Shown: positions 8,516-18,302, numbered from the stretch's first letter. The stretch is 64,000 nucleotides of DNA from Mesobacillus boroniphilus (GCF_018424685.1 NZ_QTKX01000003.1:186001-250000); one strand, 5' to 3'. Translations and numbers: made by a program. Notes: generated from the letters alone by a model not told the origin.

Positions 8516-9271
8516 TCACTTATCGTTAACTAAAAAGTAGGCGGTGACCCAGGATGTAATTGGAATCACAAGGGTTACTCCGATTCCGGCACAAAGGATA
8601 GTGATCATTTCAGCGCTAAAGATCTTTGAATTTATGATCTCTCCTGCTGAATAGGACAAGTCTTTGAACCAGATCAGCAGGGCCAGGTAACTTCCGAAGA
8701 AGGCGAAGAATAAGGTGTTGGTGCTGGTCCCTAAGATATCCTTACCGATGCTTAACCCGGATTTAAACAATTCTTGTCTGCTGATGTGCGGATTATGGTA
8801 ATGGATCTCACGCATGGGGGAGGAAATAGCAATAGCAGCGTCCGTTATTGCCCCGATCGTGCTCATGATGATGACAGATACGGCAATTTTAACGAAATCT
8901 ACCCCAATATGAAGCGAGAACATGCCAAGCTCCTGGATTTCTTCTTCACCAAAGCCCTGGATTCTAGCCTTATCTGCTACGATAAAAATAAACATAAGCA
9001 AAACAATCGTAGAAATCACCGTCGAGATAAAGGCAGTTTTTGTTGTCTTGTTCACTTCATTAATGTAAAAGAGATTAATGAGGCCGATGAAAATACAAGC
9101 GACTAAAGTAATAATAATCGGATTAGCGTTTGGGTCGTTCATAAAAATGACGGCAATGAAAATCACGCTAAAATTGAAGAAGATCGCTAAATAAGATCTG
9201 ACGCCTTTACCTCTTCCAATTAAGGTCATCAAGACAAATAAGATGGCAGCTAACACCACAAGTGCGTTCAT
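8516..9271 (-). CDS. YibE/F family membrane protein, short subunit
   Basis: The 251-residue protein is almost wholly hydrophobic, with about seven membrane segments. The conserved stretch IGAITDAAIAISSPMREIHY and SIGKDILGTSTNTLFFAFFG is the YibE/F core and is repeated in the longer upstream partner. It overlaps that gene by ATGA (9268-9271), so translation is coupled. Function in the family is not settled; transport across the membrane is likely. Confidence 0.8.
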   Translation of the reverse strand: MNALVVLAAILFVLMTLIGRGKGVRSYLAIFFNFSVIFIAVIFMNDPNANPIIITLVACIFIGLINLFYINEVNKTTKTAFISTVISTIVLLMFIFIVADKARIQGFGEEEIQELGMFSLHIGVDFVKIAVSVIIMSTIGAITDAAIAISSPMREIHYHNPHISRQELFKSGLSIGKDILGTSTNTLFFAFFGSYLALLIWFKDLSYSAGEIINSKIFSAEMITILCAGIGVTLVIPITSWVTAYFLVNDK

Positions 9272-10407
9272 AATCTAGCCTTCTTTCTATTAATAAAAAA
9301 GATCGTCACATAGAGACCAATTGGGATGGTCAAAACAATTCCAATCCCGCCTGCCAATGCCCGGGCCATTTCAAGCGAAAGGTTCATGGAAAGGGCAAAG
9401 CCTAATGGAGAACCATTTTTAAAATAAAGAATCAGGATAGGAATCGAACCGCTGATATAGACAAAGAACAAAATATTCGTCATCGTTCCCATGATATCTT
9501 TGCCAATTTCCATTCCGGATTTGATCAGTGCCTTAACAGGTATGTTGTTGTTCTTTTCAAACATATTGAAAATAGAAGAAGACATCGTAATGGCAACATC
9601 CATGACAGCTCCAAGGGAACCAAGGAACAAACCCGCAAGAAACACCATGTGGTAAGGACGGGTAATAAACTGAAGCTCTTCGTATCGAAGGCCTTTTTCT
9701 GAGGTTCCCCATAGGACCAGCCAGACTATAAGCAGGGATGCAAAAGTCCCCAGGAGGGTTGCGATGATAGCAGCATAGGTTTTTTCATTCAGGCCATTAA
9801 CGAGCAATAACGAAAGCACGGTAAATATGACAACACCAATGCTGCAGATCAGCAACAGGCTCCAGTCTGGGTTATTCAGATAAATATCCAAAGCATAGGA
9901 AAGCAGAAGGGCATTGATGACCAAACTGATAATCGAGAACAGGCCCTGTTTTCTTCCGACAATCAACAGCACAAGGACAAACACCCATGCCACATACAAA
10001 AGGTATTTATCGCGTTTCACGTCTTTGATAGTACCCTGTAATTCCCCTTTATCCTCTAATTTAGGATCAATGTCCACGAATAGTTCGTCCCCGGCAACGA
10101 ATTCATGATCGTACGCTTTAGATGTAGAGAATTCATTCACTAGGTAAATGAGCTCGCCCTCTTCTTCGCCATTTTTTATTTTTGCGATTAAGCGCTGTGT
10201 GAATAGATGATCTTTATTGCCGAGCGGATTTTCCACTTCCATTTTGTCGACCAGTTCTGTATCTAGCACCTTCACGATTGTACGTTCATACAGGAAATGA
10301 TTATTATGTACAAACACAATTGTCGCCACAATAAAAAGGAGAAACAGGGATAGAAAAAGGATTTTCTTGAAAGACAACTTATTAAGTAGATGCTTAAACA
10401 AGTTCAA
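9268..10407 (-). CDS. YibE/F family membrane protein, long subunit
   Basis: The 379-residue protein starts at TTG 10407, with GGAGG six bases upstream. One N-terminal membrane segment is followed by an external beta-rich domain (about 30-125; VVNEFSTSKAYDHEFVAGD-like) and then about eight membrane segments. LGAVMDVAITMSSSIFNMFE and MEIGKDIMGTMTNILFFVYI match the short subunit's core, so the two are paralogues that probably work as one complex. First gene of a two-gene operon. Confidence 0.8.
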   Translation of the reverse strand: MNLFKHLLNKLSFKKILFLSLFLLFIVATIVFVHNNHFLYERTIVKVLDTELVDKMEVENPLGNKDHLFTQRLIAKIKNGEEEGELIYLVNEFSTSKAYDHEFVAGDELFVDIDPKLEDKGELQGTIKDVKRDKYLLYVAWVFVLVLLIVGRKQGLFSIISLVINALLLSYALDIYLNNPDWSLLLICSIGVVIFTVLSLLLVNGLNEKTYAAIIATLLGTFASLLIVWLVLWGTSEKGLRYEELQFITRPYHMVFLAGLFLGSLGAVMDVAITMSSSIFNMFEKNNNIPVKALIKSGMEIGKDIMGTMTNILFFVYISGSIPILILYFKNGSPLGFALSMNLSLEMARALAGGIGIVLTIPIGLYVTIFFINRKKARL

Positions 10408-10949
10408 GTTAAACCTCCAGTGTGGGTTAAATTAGACTCCAAAATAAAAAACACCTTCGTTGATTGAAGATGTACATCAAAATTCTTGAAACAAATAGAC
10501 TCTTTTCAACCGTGATAGATAACGGTCTCTCCAGATACAATGACAGTTCATTTGTTAACAGTCTAGTCCGCTTCTATGGACAGTTCCAGCAGCAAGTCTC
10601 CTCACCCAACAATGGGGTGGATAGTCAAAGTAATCTTAACAATAATGATTTTGGCAAGTCAAATAGAACAGGGGTCCACTCCAGGTTTTCATATGTAATG
10701 TAACTTTAGTAAGAAGAGTGCTGAATTTTTGTTAAGGCTGTAGCTAGTAAGTTCATGCAAAGATGGTGCGGAGTTCTTGCTTATTAATATTTTTTGAAGA
10801 GCTGGAATAGCAATCATCATGAAGGATTAGCGCCTTTCTTGTAGAATTTTAATGAGGTGAATGTAAGGATCGTTGATGTCCTTGTCAATCTAAGACTTAA
10901 GCCGTCTGGATGCAAGGATCTGACATTACAATTAAATGAGGGAATCTAT
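10408..10949. other. 542-base region without a convincing gene
   Basis: It separates the minus-strand YibE/F operon from the plus-strand small secreted protein, so promoters of both should lie here. A plus-strand frame at 10464-10703 is polar, lacks a ribosome site and is not accepted. No repeat or RNA motif was recognised. Confidence 0.5.
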
Positions 10950-11255
10950 ATGAGGAACAAAATCATCATTTTAGCAGCTTTGGTCATTGTTTTTATACTT
11001 TTACATTCAACACCAACTATGGCATTAAAAACACATGTTTTTATGATGGGGTATCCGAAAGCTGCGATTTCATCAGGAGTGATTGAAGATGAATATCATA
11101 ACGAAGTGGATAAAGAAAAATTTGCTGAATTAAACGCTAAAGCGTACACTCTGACAAAACCGCCTACTGAAAAGGCTACTCAAGGTGAACTTAGAAATTA
11201 TCTTGTGAGGAAAGTTGGGTTTCTGCACTTTGCTGAATACTATGGCGAAGGTTAG
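10950..11255 (+). CDS. Small secreted protein of unknown function
   Basis: The product is 101 residues from ATG 10950, which follows GAGGGAATCT; the frame opens at 10857 but the signal peptide begins at 10950. MRNKIIILAALVIVFILLHS is a signal peptide or membrane anchor, then THVFMMGYPKAAISSGVIED and a charged helix. The ending KVGFLHFAEYYGEG looks complete. I do not know a named family, though the signal and clean end suggest a real exported protein. Confidence 0.6.
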   Translation: MRNKIIILAALVIVFILLHSTPTMALKTHVFMMGYPKAAISSGVIEDEYHNEVDKEKFAELNAKAYTLTKPPTEKATQGELRNYLVRKVGFLHFAEYYGEG

Positions 11256-11365
11256 AAATTCCTAGGTAACTGGTTCAGAGGTTCTTTTTGAACAAATGTC
11301 CGGTGAATACTAGTTTATGTTTTTTCTAATCGTTACTATTAATCAAAAAAGACAAGGTGGACAAT

Positions 11366-11869
11366 ATGGAAGGTACTATTGTAATAGAAAAAATGCGTTC
11401 AGATGATTGGGAAGAGGTAAGAGCAATCTACCTTGAGGGAATTGCTACTGGGCATGCGACTTTCCAAAAGGAAGCTCCTTCTTGGGAGGAATGGGATTAC
11501 GGTCATAATGCAGAATGTCGGATTGTTGCGTGCTCAGAAGGGGAAGTTGTGGGGTGGGCTGCGTTAAGTCCTGTATCAAGCAGGAGTGTCTACTCGGGTG
11601 TTGGAGAAGTTAGTGTGTATGTCAGTCAAAAACATAATGGAAAGGGCATTGGCAGCCTTCTCTTAAAGTCCTTGATTGAAATTAGCGAACAGAATGACTT
11701 TTGGACATTGCAATCTAGTATATTCCCTGAAAACGAAGGAAGTATTAAGTTACATAAAAAATATGGCTTCCGGGAAGTGGGACGGCGGGAGCGAATTGGT
11801 AAGATGGATGGTGTGTGGCGTGATACGGTCTGGCTGGAAAGAAGAAGTAGAATAGTAGGAGATCAATAA
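11366..11869 (+). CDS. GNAT acetyltransferase, phosphinothricin-acetyltransferase type
   Basis: The 167-residue protein shows the PAT-like pattern: IYLEGIATGHATFQKEAPSW near the start, then VGEVSVYVSQKHNGKGIGSL, whose N-G-K-G-I-G loop binds acetyl-CoA, and ENEGSIKLHKKYGFREVGRR. Relatives acetylate phosphinothricin or methionine sulfoximine/sulfone; the natural substrate is unproved. Start ATG 11366 follows AAGGTGG; GTG 11357 would overlap that site. Confidence 0.85.
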   Translation: MEGTIVIEKMRSDDWEEVRAIYLEGIATGHATFQKEAPSWEEWDYGHNAECRIVACSEGEVVGWAALSPVSSRSVYSGVGEVSVYVSQKHNGKGIGSLLLKSLIEISEQNDFWTLQSSIFPENEGSIKLHKKYGFREVGRRERIGKMDGVWRDTVWLERRSRIVGDQ

Positions 11870-11985
11870 ATATTGATTTCTCACTTAATATATTTCAATC
11901 TGATAACATTTCCTTTAAAACTTCCCTTTTAATTCAAGGAATGTGATAATATGACGGACAAGTTAAGTGAAAGGGGAGTTTTTTT

Positions 11986-12684
11986 ATGATGAAGCGCATT
12001 TTAACAGGCATTCTTTTACTGAGCGTGGCTGTCCTTGTGCTTGGCGCATGCAGTAATGATAGCTCGAAAGGGAATACTGAGAAAGATAATAAAGAAGATT
12101 TGGTTGCAACAGTAAATGGGGAAGGCATTTCGAAACAGAAATATGAGAAAGAGCTGGAGGCCATGAAAGCAACTTATGAACAGCAGGGCATGCCAGAAGA
12201 CCAGATGGATAGCAAGCAGAAAGAAGAACTCGAAAAGTCCGTTCTTGATCAGATGATCAATGCGGAGCTGCTTCTCCAGACAGCTGAGAAGGACGGCATC
12301 TCGATTGAAGATAAAGAAGTCGATGCAGAGCTTGAAAAGATCAAAGCCAACTTCGAAGATGAAAAACAGTTTGAAGAAGCACTGAAAAAGAATGAAATGA
12401 CCGAAAAAGAACTCAAGAGTCAGCTGAAAAAGCAATTGACTGTTAATAAATATCTGGACAGCAAGGTCGGCAAGTTAGAAGCAACCGACGAAGAAATCCA
12501 GGCCAGATATGAACAATATAAACAGCTAGCCGAAAGCCAAGAACAAAAGCCGGAAGATCTCGAGAAGGTAAAACCACACCTCGAGCAGCAACTTCTCTCG
12601 GAAAAAGAAAATGAAAAAATCAGCAAGCTAGTGGAAGACCTCCGCAAAGCTAATGAAGATAAGATTAAAATCATTGAGGCATAG
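11986..12684 (+). CDS. SurA N-terminal domain lipoprotein (foldase-like)
   Basis: The 232-residue lipoprotein has a signal peptide ending at VLGAC (Cys about 21). VATVNGEGISKQKYEKELEA begins a SurA_N/PrsA-type chaperone region, followed by highly charged helices to the end. No parvulin PPIase domain is visible, so it resembles the short chaperone-only relatives of PrsA. It probably helps fold exported proteins outside the membrane. AAGGGGAG lies upstream of ATG 11986. Monocistronic, with a terminator downstream. Confidence 0.8.
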   Translation: MMKRILTGILLLSVAVLVLGACSNDSSKGNTEKDNKEDLVATVNGEGISKQKYEKELEAMKATYEQQGMPEDQMDSKQKEELEKSVLDQMINAELLLQTAEKDGISIEDKEVDAELEKIKANFEDEKQFEEALKKNEMTEKELKSQLKKQLTVNKYLDSKVGKLEATDEEIQARYEQYKQLAESQEQKPEDLEKVKPHLEQQLLSEKENEKISKLVEDLRKANEDKIKIIEA

Positions 12685-12770
12685 GTGAGGTACTCACATC
12701 TCATGAATTTAAATTTTGGCAGACAAGAATAGGATGATTCCACCTTTGCTGTAATTTTAAATAAAGTGAG

Positions 12771-12815
12771 AAAAGAGGATGGACATTAGTCTATCCTCTT
12801 TTAATATGTTTTTTT
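12771..12815 (+). terminator. Rho-independent terminator
   Basis: AAAAGAGGAT/ATCCTCTTTT stem with an interrupted T-run (TTTTAATATGTTTTTTT). It serves the SurA-like gene. The rest of 12685-13033 holds no gene. Confidence 0.7.
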
Positions 12816-13033
12816 AAGGCCCTTTGCTGAGAACAAACTCAATCTATCTTCTTAAAATAAACCTGGTGCAGATTCATCCTGGGTTCCCGAATGGACATAA
12901 GAACTCCCTTTATCTCAGTTCCTCATGTTTCTCCTCGTATTCCAAGGATTTTGTCGATGGATATTTCTTTATTGAGAATTACTTGTTCTTTATAATGGAA
13001 TCGTAAGCTGATATTTTTCTAAGGGGGATGAAG

Positions 13034-13336
13034 ATGGCGAAAATCATTGTTACTTATGACCAACCGAAAGACCAGGAAGGTTTTGAAAAGCACTACCATG
13101 AGGTTCATATTCCGCTTGTTCAGAAAGTGCCAAATTTAAAAGGTGCAGAGGTTCATCGTGTACTGCAATCCATGTATACTGATGAAAAATTGTACTTGAT
13201 TGCTGAACTGCAGTTTGAAAGTCCGGAAGTTTTAACACAGGCACTGGCAACGCCAGAATTTCAGGAAGTTCAGGGAGATGTCAAAAACCTAGTAGCCTAT
13301 CTTAATAAGCCTCCTGTAGTGGCGATTGTGGATTAA
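13034..13336 (+). CDS. EthD family protein
   Basis: The 100-residue protein is a dimeric alpha-beta barrel type. It has YDQPKDQEGFEKHYHEVHIP, with the EthD His pair, then VPNLKGAEVHRV and a C-terminal strand. Relatives take part in ether or aromatic compound breakdown, but many EthD-like proteins have no known reaction. AAGGGGG at 13020-13026 fits ATG 13034 better than ATG 13028. Confidence 0.8.
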   Translation: MAKIIVTYDQPKDQEGFEKHYHEVHIPLVQKVPNLKGAEVHRVLQSMYTDEKLYLIAELQFESPEVLTQALATPEFQEVQGDVKNLVAYLNKPPVVAIVD

Positions 13337-13414
13337 ACTATTAGAAGCATGGGGTTCCCTTTGCTTCTTTCTATATTTTCGTTGTTTGAATTATTGAATA
13401 AGTATATTTTTATG

Positions 13415-13450
13415 AAACGCTAAGGGGTTTTTTGCTCTTAGCGTTTTTAA
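13415..13450 (+). terminator. Terminator downstream of EthD gene
   Basis: AAACGCTAAG pairs with CTTAGCGTTT, then TT. A GAAGCATGGGGTTCCCTTTGCTTC hairpin of the dispersed terminator family lies at about 13346-13370. Between here and 13722 no gene or T-box signature was found. Confidence 0.65.
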
Positions 13451-13721
13451 AGTTAATTACTGTACTTCTGATATATCCGCAAATTTTCCCCTGAGAAAGC
13501 CTCAACAGTGATTAGCCCCTCATAATGGACCTTATCTTCAAAATGTTACCGCTTCCATTCACTATCTCGGCCATATGCTCACGAATGCCCCCATATCCCT
13601 TGAAACCAAACTTGAGGATGTTACCATTAATAACGTTGGCAAAAGACGAACGGTATACGAACATTTTTTGAATGAGGTGCTTGTTCCTTCTGTTGCAGAC
13701 AGATTTACGAGGAGGTATTGG

Positions 13722-14846
13722 ATGTTAGAGCAAGACAGGAAGATAAAAAGAGTTGTAATTAAGATTGGCAGCAGTTCGCTGACGAGTATGCACGGGGAGA
13801 TCAGCCGCCGGAAGCTCGAGAACCTGGCGAACCAGATTGTTGCTCTGAAGGATGCGGGCTATGAAACGGCGGTCGTTTCATCAGGCGCAGTAGCTGCAGG
13901 ATACCGCAAGCTCGGCTGCATTCAGCGACCGACTTCATTGCCGGAAAAGCAGGCAGCCGCCTCGATTGGCCAGGGCCTGTTAATGGAATCTTACTCAGAA
14001 CTCTTTTTATCTCATGGGTACGTGGCTTCCCAGATATTGATTACAAGAAGCGATTTCGCGAATGAAAATCGCTACAACAACATGAAAAATACGTTGAACG
14101 TCTTGTTGGAGAGAGGGATCATCCCGATCATCAATGAAAATGACACGGTTACGGTCGACCGACTTCGTTTCGGTGATAATGACACATTGTCGGCAAAGGT
14201 GGCCGCGTTGATCGAGGCAGACCAGTTGATCATTCTTTCCGACATCGACGGATTGTATGACGATAACCCGAACAACAACCCAGACGCTAAGTTGCTTGAT
14301 AAGGTCCATGAAATCACTCCTGAAATCGAAGCAGCAGCAGGTGGTTCCGGAAGCGCCGTCGGTACAGGCGGGATGAAATCGAAAATCTCCGCTGTAAAAA
14401 TTGCCATGGCATCCGGTATCGATTCGTTTTTAGGAAAGGCCGACAGCAAGGATATTTTAGTGAAAGCAGTGAGCGGAACGGCAAAGGGAACGTATTTCAA
14501 CCAGGATCCCGAAGGCTTCAACCTCGACAACAACCAGCAATGGATCGCGTTCCATTCGGGACCTGAGGGCGAAGTAATCATCAGCCCAGAATCAAAGACG
14601 GCAGTTATCGAGGATCGGAAAAATATCCTCCCATCTGACATCCTTCATATAAAAGGCAGGTTTGGCAAAGGAGCCGTCGTCAGAGTGTTGGATGAAAACG
14701 GAGAAGAAATTGGCCTGGGCAGAATCAATTATTCTCACGAAAAATTGGACCAATTACTGATCGAAGAAGAATGTGAGCGAAAAGAAGCGATAGAACAGGA
14801 CACGTTTGTTTGTTCACGTGATTTTGCAATGCCGGTATCAGTCTAA
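13722..14846 (+). CDS. proB: Glutamate 5-kinase
   Basis: The 374-residue enzyme phosphorylates glutamate with ATP, the first step of proline synthesis. The amino-acid-kinase domain starts RVVIKIGSSSLTSMHGEISR and includes VVSSGAVAAGYRKLG, INENDTVTVDRLRFGDNDTL and SDIDGLYDDNPN. A PUA domain fills about residues 280-365 (HIKGRFGKGAVVRVLDENGE). ATG 13722 follows GAGGAGGT by a normal spacing; the frame is open to 13575 but that part shows no homology. proA follows 18 bases later, so the two are co-transcribed. Confidence 0.95.
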   Translation: MLEQDRKIKRVVIKIGSSSLTSMHGEISRRKLENLANQIVALKDAGYETAVVSSGAVAAGYRKLGCIQRPTSLPEKQAAASIGQGLLMESYSELFLSHGYVASQILITRSDFANENRYNNMKNTLNVLLERGIIPIINENDTVTVDRLRFGDNDTLSAKVAALIEADQLIILSDIDGLYDDNPNNNPDAKLLDKVHEITPEIEAAAGGSGSAVGTGGMKSKISAVKIAMASGIDSFLGKADSKDILVKAVSGTAKGTYFNQDPEGFNLDNNQQWIAFHSGPEGEVIISPESKTAVIEDRKNILPSDILHIKGRFGKGAVVRVLDENGEEIGLGRINYSHEKLDQLLIEEECERKEAIEQDTFVCSRDFAMPVSV

Positions 14847-14867
14847 AAATTCACAGGAGGCGTTTTG

Positions 14868-16133
14868 ATGACATTAATAATGACTCAAACAACGACAGTA
14901 GAAGAACAAGCTATTGCAGCGAAAAAGGCAGCTAAACAGCTAAGCATCCTTTCCACCGCGGAAAAGAACGAAGCCCTGCTTATCCTGGCAGACGCTCTGG
15001 AAAGGAATTATGAAGCGATTTTAGCAGAGAACGAAAAGGATCTGATGAATGGAAAAGAAAAAGGCTTCGAGGATGCATTCATGGATCGCCTCGCACTTAC
15101 TCGCGAGCGAATCGCAGACTTTGCCGAAGGACTTCGCCAGGTCGCTGAGCATGCCGATCCAGTCGGGGACGTTCTTTCAGACTGGACACTGGAAAACGGA
15201 CTCAATGTAAAAGAAATCCGCGTTCCGCTAGGAGTCATCGGCATGATTTACGAAGCACGCCCGAACGTAACCGTCGATGCAGCAGGCCTGGCACTCAAAT
15301 CAGGAAACGCCATCATCTTAAAAGGCGGATCCTCTGCACTGTCCTCAAACAAAGCCATCGTCGACACCATGCACCACGCGCTCGAAAATACGAAGGTGCC
15401 AAAAGAAGCCATCCAATTCATCGCAACAGCAGACCGTGAAGCAACACAGCAGCTATTCACGATGAAAGAACATATCGACGTCCTGATCCCACGCGGAGGC
15501 GGAGCTTTGATCAAAGCAGTCGTCGAAAACGCAACGGTTCCTGTACTTGAAACGGGAGTCGGCAACTGCCACTTGTATGTAGACGAAGAAGCTGACACAG
15601 AAAAAGCACTGAACATCATGATCAACGCCAAAACAGACCGCCCGGCAGTCTGCAACGCAGCTGAAACACTCATTGTCCATCAAGCTTGGCTTGAGAAGAA
15701 TAAAGAGCAGCTTGCGGCAGCATTCCAAGAGAACGGGATTACTGTACATGGAGACGAAGCAGCAGCTGCCACACTGCCAAATGTAGTGCCAGCAACCGAG
15801 ACCGACTGGGCTGACGAATATCTTAGTCTCGACATCGCTGTTAAAGTTGTTAACGATATCGATGAAGCCATCGACCACATCGACCAGTACGGTACAAAAC
15901 ACTCAGAAGCTATTATTACTGAAAGTGCTGAGAACGCAAAGAAGTTCCTGCAGCTAGTAGATGCAGCAGCGCTATATCATAACGCATCCACTAGATTCAC
16001 AGATGGAGGAGCATTAGGGTTCGGTGCTGAGATTGGCATTTCTACTCAGAAGCTTCATGCTAGAGGACCGATGGGGTTGCCGGCGCTAACTACCAGGAAA
16101 TATGTTATGGTTGGGGATGGGTTGGTGAGGTAA
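14868..16133 (+). CDS. proA: Gamma-glutamyl phosphate reductase
   Basis: The 421-residue aldehyde-dehydrogenase-superfamily enzyme reduces gamma-glutamyl phosphate to the semialdehyde with NADPH. EIRVPLGVIGMIYEARPNVT, ALKSGNAIILKGGSSALSSN and the catalytic Cys262 in RPAVCNAAETL are seen. STRFTDGGALGFGAEIGIST near the end is family-typical. The start follows CAGGAGGCG; ATG 14880 is an alternative. ProB and ProA normally act as a complex. A strong terminator follows. Base composition is slightly richer in GC than that of the neighbours. Confidence 0.95.
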   Translation: MTLIMTQTTTVEEQAIAAKKAAKQLSILSTAEKNEALLILADALERNYEAILAENEKDLMNGKEKGFEDAFMDRLALTRERIADFAEGLRQVAEHADPVGDVLSDWTLENGLNVKEIRVPLGVIGMIYEARPNVTVDAAGLALKSGNAIILKGGSSALSSNKAIVDTMHHALENTKVPKEAIQFIATADREATQQLFTMKEHIDVLIPRGGGALIKAVVENATVPVLETGVGNCHLYVDEEADTEKALNIMINAKTDRPAVCNAAETLIVHQAWLEKNKEQLAAAFQENGITVHGDEAAAATLPNVVPATETDWADEYLSLDIAVKVVNDIDEAIDHIDQYGTKHSEAIITESAENAKKFLQLVDAAALYHNASTRFTDGGALGFGAEIGISTQKLHARGPMGLPALTTRKYVMVGDGLVR

Positions 16134-16167
16134 TATTTTCATTGACTAACTTAATAATAAAAAATGT

Positions 16168-16208
16168 AGGCTTTCCTTGCCAATTTGGCGGGGAGAGCCT
16201 TTTTTTAT
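16168..16208 (+). terminator. Terminator of proBA
   Basis: AGGCTTTCC... pairs with ...GGAGAGCCT, followed by seven T. Confidence 0.8.
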
Positions 16209-16403
16209 TTTCGAACATGGGGGCTGTACTAGTAAAATATGAACACTTAATGCTTTCTTTCGATCTCACAGGTCCGATACTAGAACCGTCTTGGAGTTTC
16301 CTTTTTTCGAAAAGGGATTCTTTAAGAGAAAGAGAAATTGTAGAAAGAGAATAAACTATGAAATAAAAATTGGGCATTTAATATGAAAACATTTAAAAAA
16401 AAT

Positions 16404-16431
16404 GAACTTTTCAAGATGGTAATGACTCTAA
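16404..16431 (+). promoter_or_regulatory. Possible ECF sigma promoter
   Basis: GAACTTTT and GACTCTAA are separated by about 12 bases just before the sigma gene. The arrangement resembles the autoregulatory promoters of Bacillus ECF sigma factors, which often have an AAC-type -35 and a CTCTA/CGTCTA -10. Assignment is by pattern only. Confidence 0.4.
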
Positions 16432-16451
16432 CATAGGAGCGGGGTGAGGGA

Positions 16452-17003
16452 ATGGATGTTGTTCGGTTGGTGAAAAAGGCCAAAAGGGGAAGTAAAGAGG
16501 CGTTGATGAAGCTGATCATGGCTGAGAAAGATCATATGTATCGGCTTGCTTTTACCTATATGGGGAATCAGCATGATGCGATGGATGTACTGGAGGAAAT
16601 GATTGTTCGGTTGTATGAAAACATTGATCAGCTGAAAAAGGAAGAAGCTTTTTATAGCTGGAGCAAAACCATCCTAGTGAATATTTGCAAGAAGACTCTT
16701 CGTAAGCAAAAAAAGCTGGTGCTGATTGATGAATGGCATTCTTCTATCGAAAATGAACGTATTCATTTAAATACAAACAGTGATGATCAAATGGAGATTG
16801 CCGAAATGTTATCCATCTTAAATGAAAATCAAAAAGAAGCGATTAAATTAAAGTATTTTCTAGACCTTGATTATCAAACAATCGCGGAAATGACCAATGT
16901 TCCGCTTGGAACGGTTAAATCGAGGATTTATGAAGCGTTGAGGAAGTTAAAAGACCATTATGGAGGTGAAGGCAATGAACGAGATAGAGGGTCGATTGAA
17001 TGA
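16452..17003 (+). CDS. ECF RNA polymerase sigma factor
   Basis: The 183-residue protein has region 2 at MYRLAFTYMGNQHDAMDVLE and EEAFYSWSKTILVNICKKTL, and region 4 at LNENQKEAIKLKYFLDLDYQ plus TIAEMTNVPLGTVKSRIYEA, the -35-binding helix-turn-helix. It directs RNA polymerase to stress-type promoters. It overlaps the next gene by 29 bases; that gene encodes a DUF4179 membrane protein which should hold it inactive. Confidence 0.9.
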   Translation: MDVVRLVKKAKRGSKEALMKLIMAEKDHMYRLAFTYMGNQHDAMDVLEEMIVRLYENIDQLKKEEAFYSWSKTILVNICKKTLRKQKKLVLIDEWHSSIENERIHLNTNSDDQMEIAEMLSILNENQKEAIKLKYFLDLDYQTIAEMTNVPLGTVKSRIYEALRKLKDHYGGEGNERDRGSIE

Positions 17004-18255
17004 GGAGAAGAAGCGGTTGGACGCAATAACCGCTCCGGAAGAATTCGAAGCAAGATTACGAGGTGCTCTCGATGCTAAACCTTCAAGGAAGCCTAAGCAC
17101 AGATCGCGGTATTTAATGGTCGCTGCTGTGGGCTTACTATGCTTCATGCTTATTGGTTACAATTATAACGCCTTTGCCTACTATGGGAAAAAGCTATTCG
17201 GTTTTGATGAAGTCATTAGTGAGACTTTGCAAGATTTAAATGAAAAAGGCATGGGACAAATAGTTGATAAAAAGACTACTTTGATTGATGGTACGGAGCT
17301 GACCATCGATGGAATCATGACAGATGCTAACCAATTAATTATGTATTACACGTTATCAAATCCTCAAGGCTTGAAGGATACGTTCAGTGACATTTTTAAT
17401 CCTGATAAAGTAACGGGCTTTCTTACCAATGCCCATGGGGGAGGAGGCACAGCCATCATTAATGATTCCGGTAAAGAAGTGAAAGGGACATTATACTTTG
17501 ATCCGGTTAGCCCATTCTCAAGAAAATTGACCTTGCACTTTAGGCAAGGTGTGGATAATAGGGAAGGGAGCGTTACATTTCCTTATGATCCGAATAAAGC
17601 AATGCAGACTCAGATTCATCAGTCGATCAAAGAAACAATTAAAGTTGATAAAGGAACGTTAACTTTCAAAACGATTAAGGCGACACCGACGTCAACTGTT
17701 ATTGAAGGGAAAATGGACGTTGTTGATTATGATCGGCTTCACTTCGGTCTTGAGGGAGTCGAGTTAATCGCAAATGGGAGATCCATTCAGAAACTTGGTT
17801 ACGGTGTTAAGTCATCATTTAATGGAAGCAAGTTTGATCTCCGTTTCGATGGCCTGCCAGCACAACTTGATTCACTTGAATTAACCGTAAAAGAGTTTAT
17901 AGGTTATAAAGAACTGGAAGAACAGATCCCGCTTACTTCGGATGAAGAAATTCACTTTGATCTAGAAGGAAATGATTTGTGGATTAAAGTAGTTGCTGCA
18001 ACTGAAAAAGGAATAGAAGTCACCTTTAAGACAGACGGAAATGTATTGCTCGATGGAGTTTCAATCAAAAGCGGCTCCAGGAGCACTCCTTTAAAAACAA
18101 CAATAGGCCATAAGCTGGAGAAACAAGGAGATGGACGAATCATCAGTGAGCGGACAATGATATTTGAAACGAAAACCATGCCAGATCATTTACTGGTCGA
18201 AGGCATTTATTATGTAAAACAATACAATGAACAGATTGAGATTCCGGTACATTAG
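16975..18255 (+). CDS. DUF4179 domain anti-sigma factor
   Basis: The 426-residue single-pass protein has a cytoplasmic N-terminus (1-45), one membrane helix at YLMVAAVGLLCFMLIGYNYN, and a long external DUF4179 region starting LDEVISETLQDLNEKG-like with DGTELTIDGIMTDANQLIMY. The start is set by GGAGGTGAAGGCA before ATG 16975; ATG 16960 would overlap this site. It should sequester the upstream sigma factor and release it upon envelope stress. The signal is unknown. Confidence 0.85.
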   Translation: MNEIEGRLNEEKKRLDAITAPEEFEARLRGALDAKPSRKPKHRSRYLMVAAVGLLCFMLIGYNYNAFAYYGKKLFGFDEVISETLQDLNEKGMGQIVDKKTTLIDGTELTIDGIMTDANQLIMYYTLSNPQGLKDTFSDIFNPDKVTGFLTNAHGGGGTAIINDSGKEVKGTLYFDPVSPFSRKLTLHFRQGVDNREGSVTFPYDPNKAMQTQIHQSIKETIKVDKGTLTFKTIKATPTSTVIEGKMDVVDYDRLHFGLEGVELIANGRSIQKLGYGVKSSFNGSKFDLRFDGLPAQLDSLELTVKEFIGYKELEEQIPLTSDEEIHFDLEGNDLWIKVVAATEKGIEVTFKTDGNVLLDGVSIKSGSRSTPLKTTIGHKLEKQGDGRIISERTMIFETKTMPDHLLVEGIYYVKQYNEQIEIPVH

Positions 18256-18261
18256 GGTTTG

Positions 18262-18302
18262 AGCGATAGCGCCGTATTAAGGTGCTGTCGCTTTTTTTTT
18301 AG
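18262..18302 (+). terminator. Terminator of sigma/anti-sigma operon
   Basis: AGCGATAGCGCC/GGTGCTGTCGCT stem (with G-U and one mismatch) followed by nine T. Confidence 0.8.

Noticed and set aside
10464..10703. 79-aa plus-strand frame
   Set aside because: No ribosome site, polar sequence of no recognisable pattern, next to a promoter region.
12824..13006. 60-aa plus-strand frame
   Set aside because: Starts in the tail of a terminator and has no ribosome site.
13480..13721. T-box leader for proBA
   Set aside because: No AGGGTGG-type T-box sequence and no clear antiterminator; the long upstream extension of the proB frame also shows no homology.
14072..14641. 189-aa minus-strand frame inside proB
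   Set aside because: A codon-bias shadow of proB; the plus-strand gene has complete family motifs.
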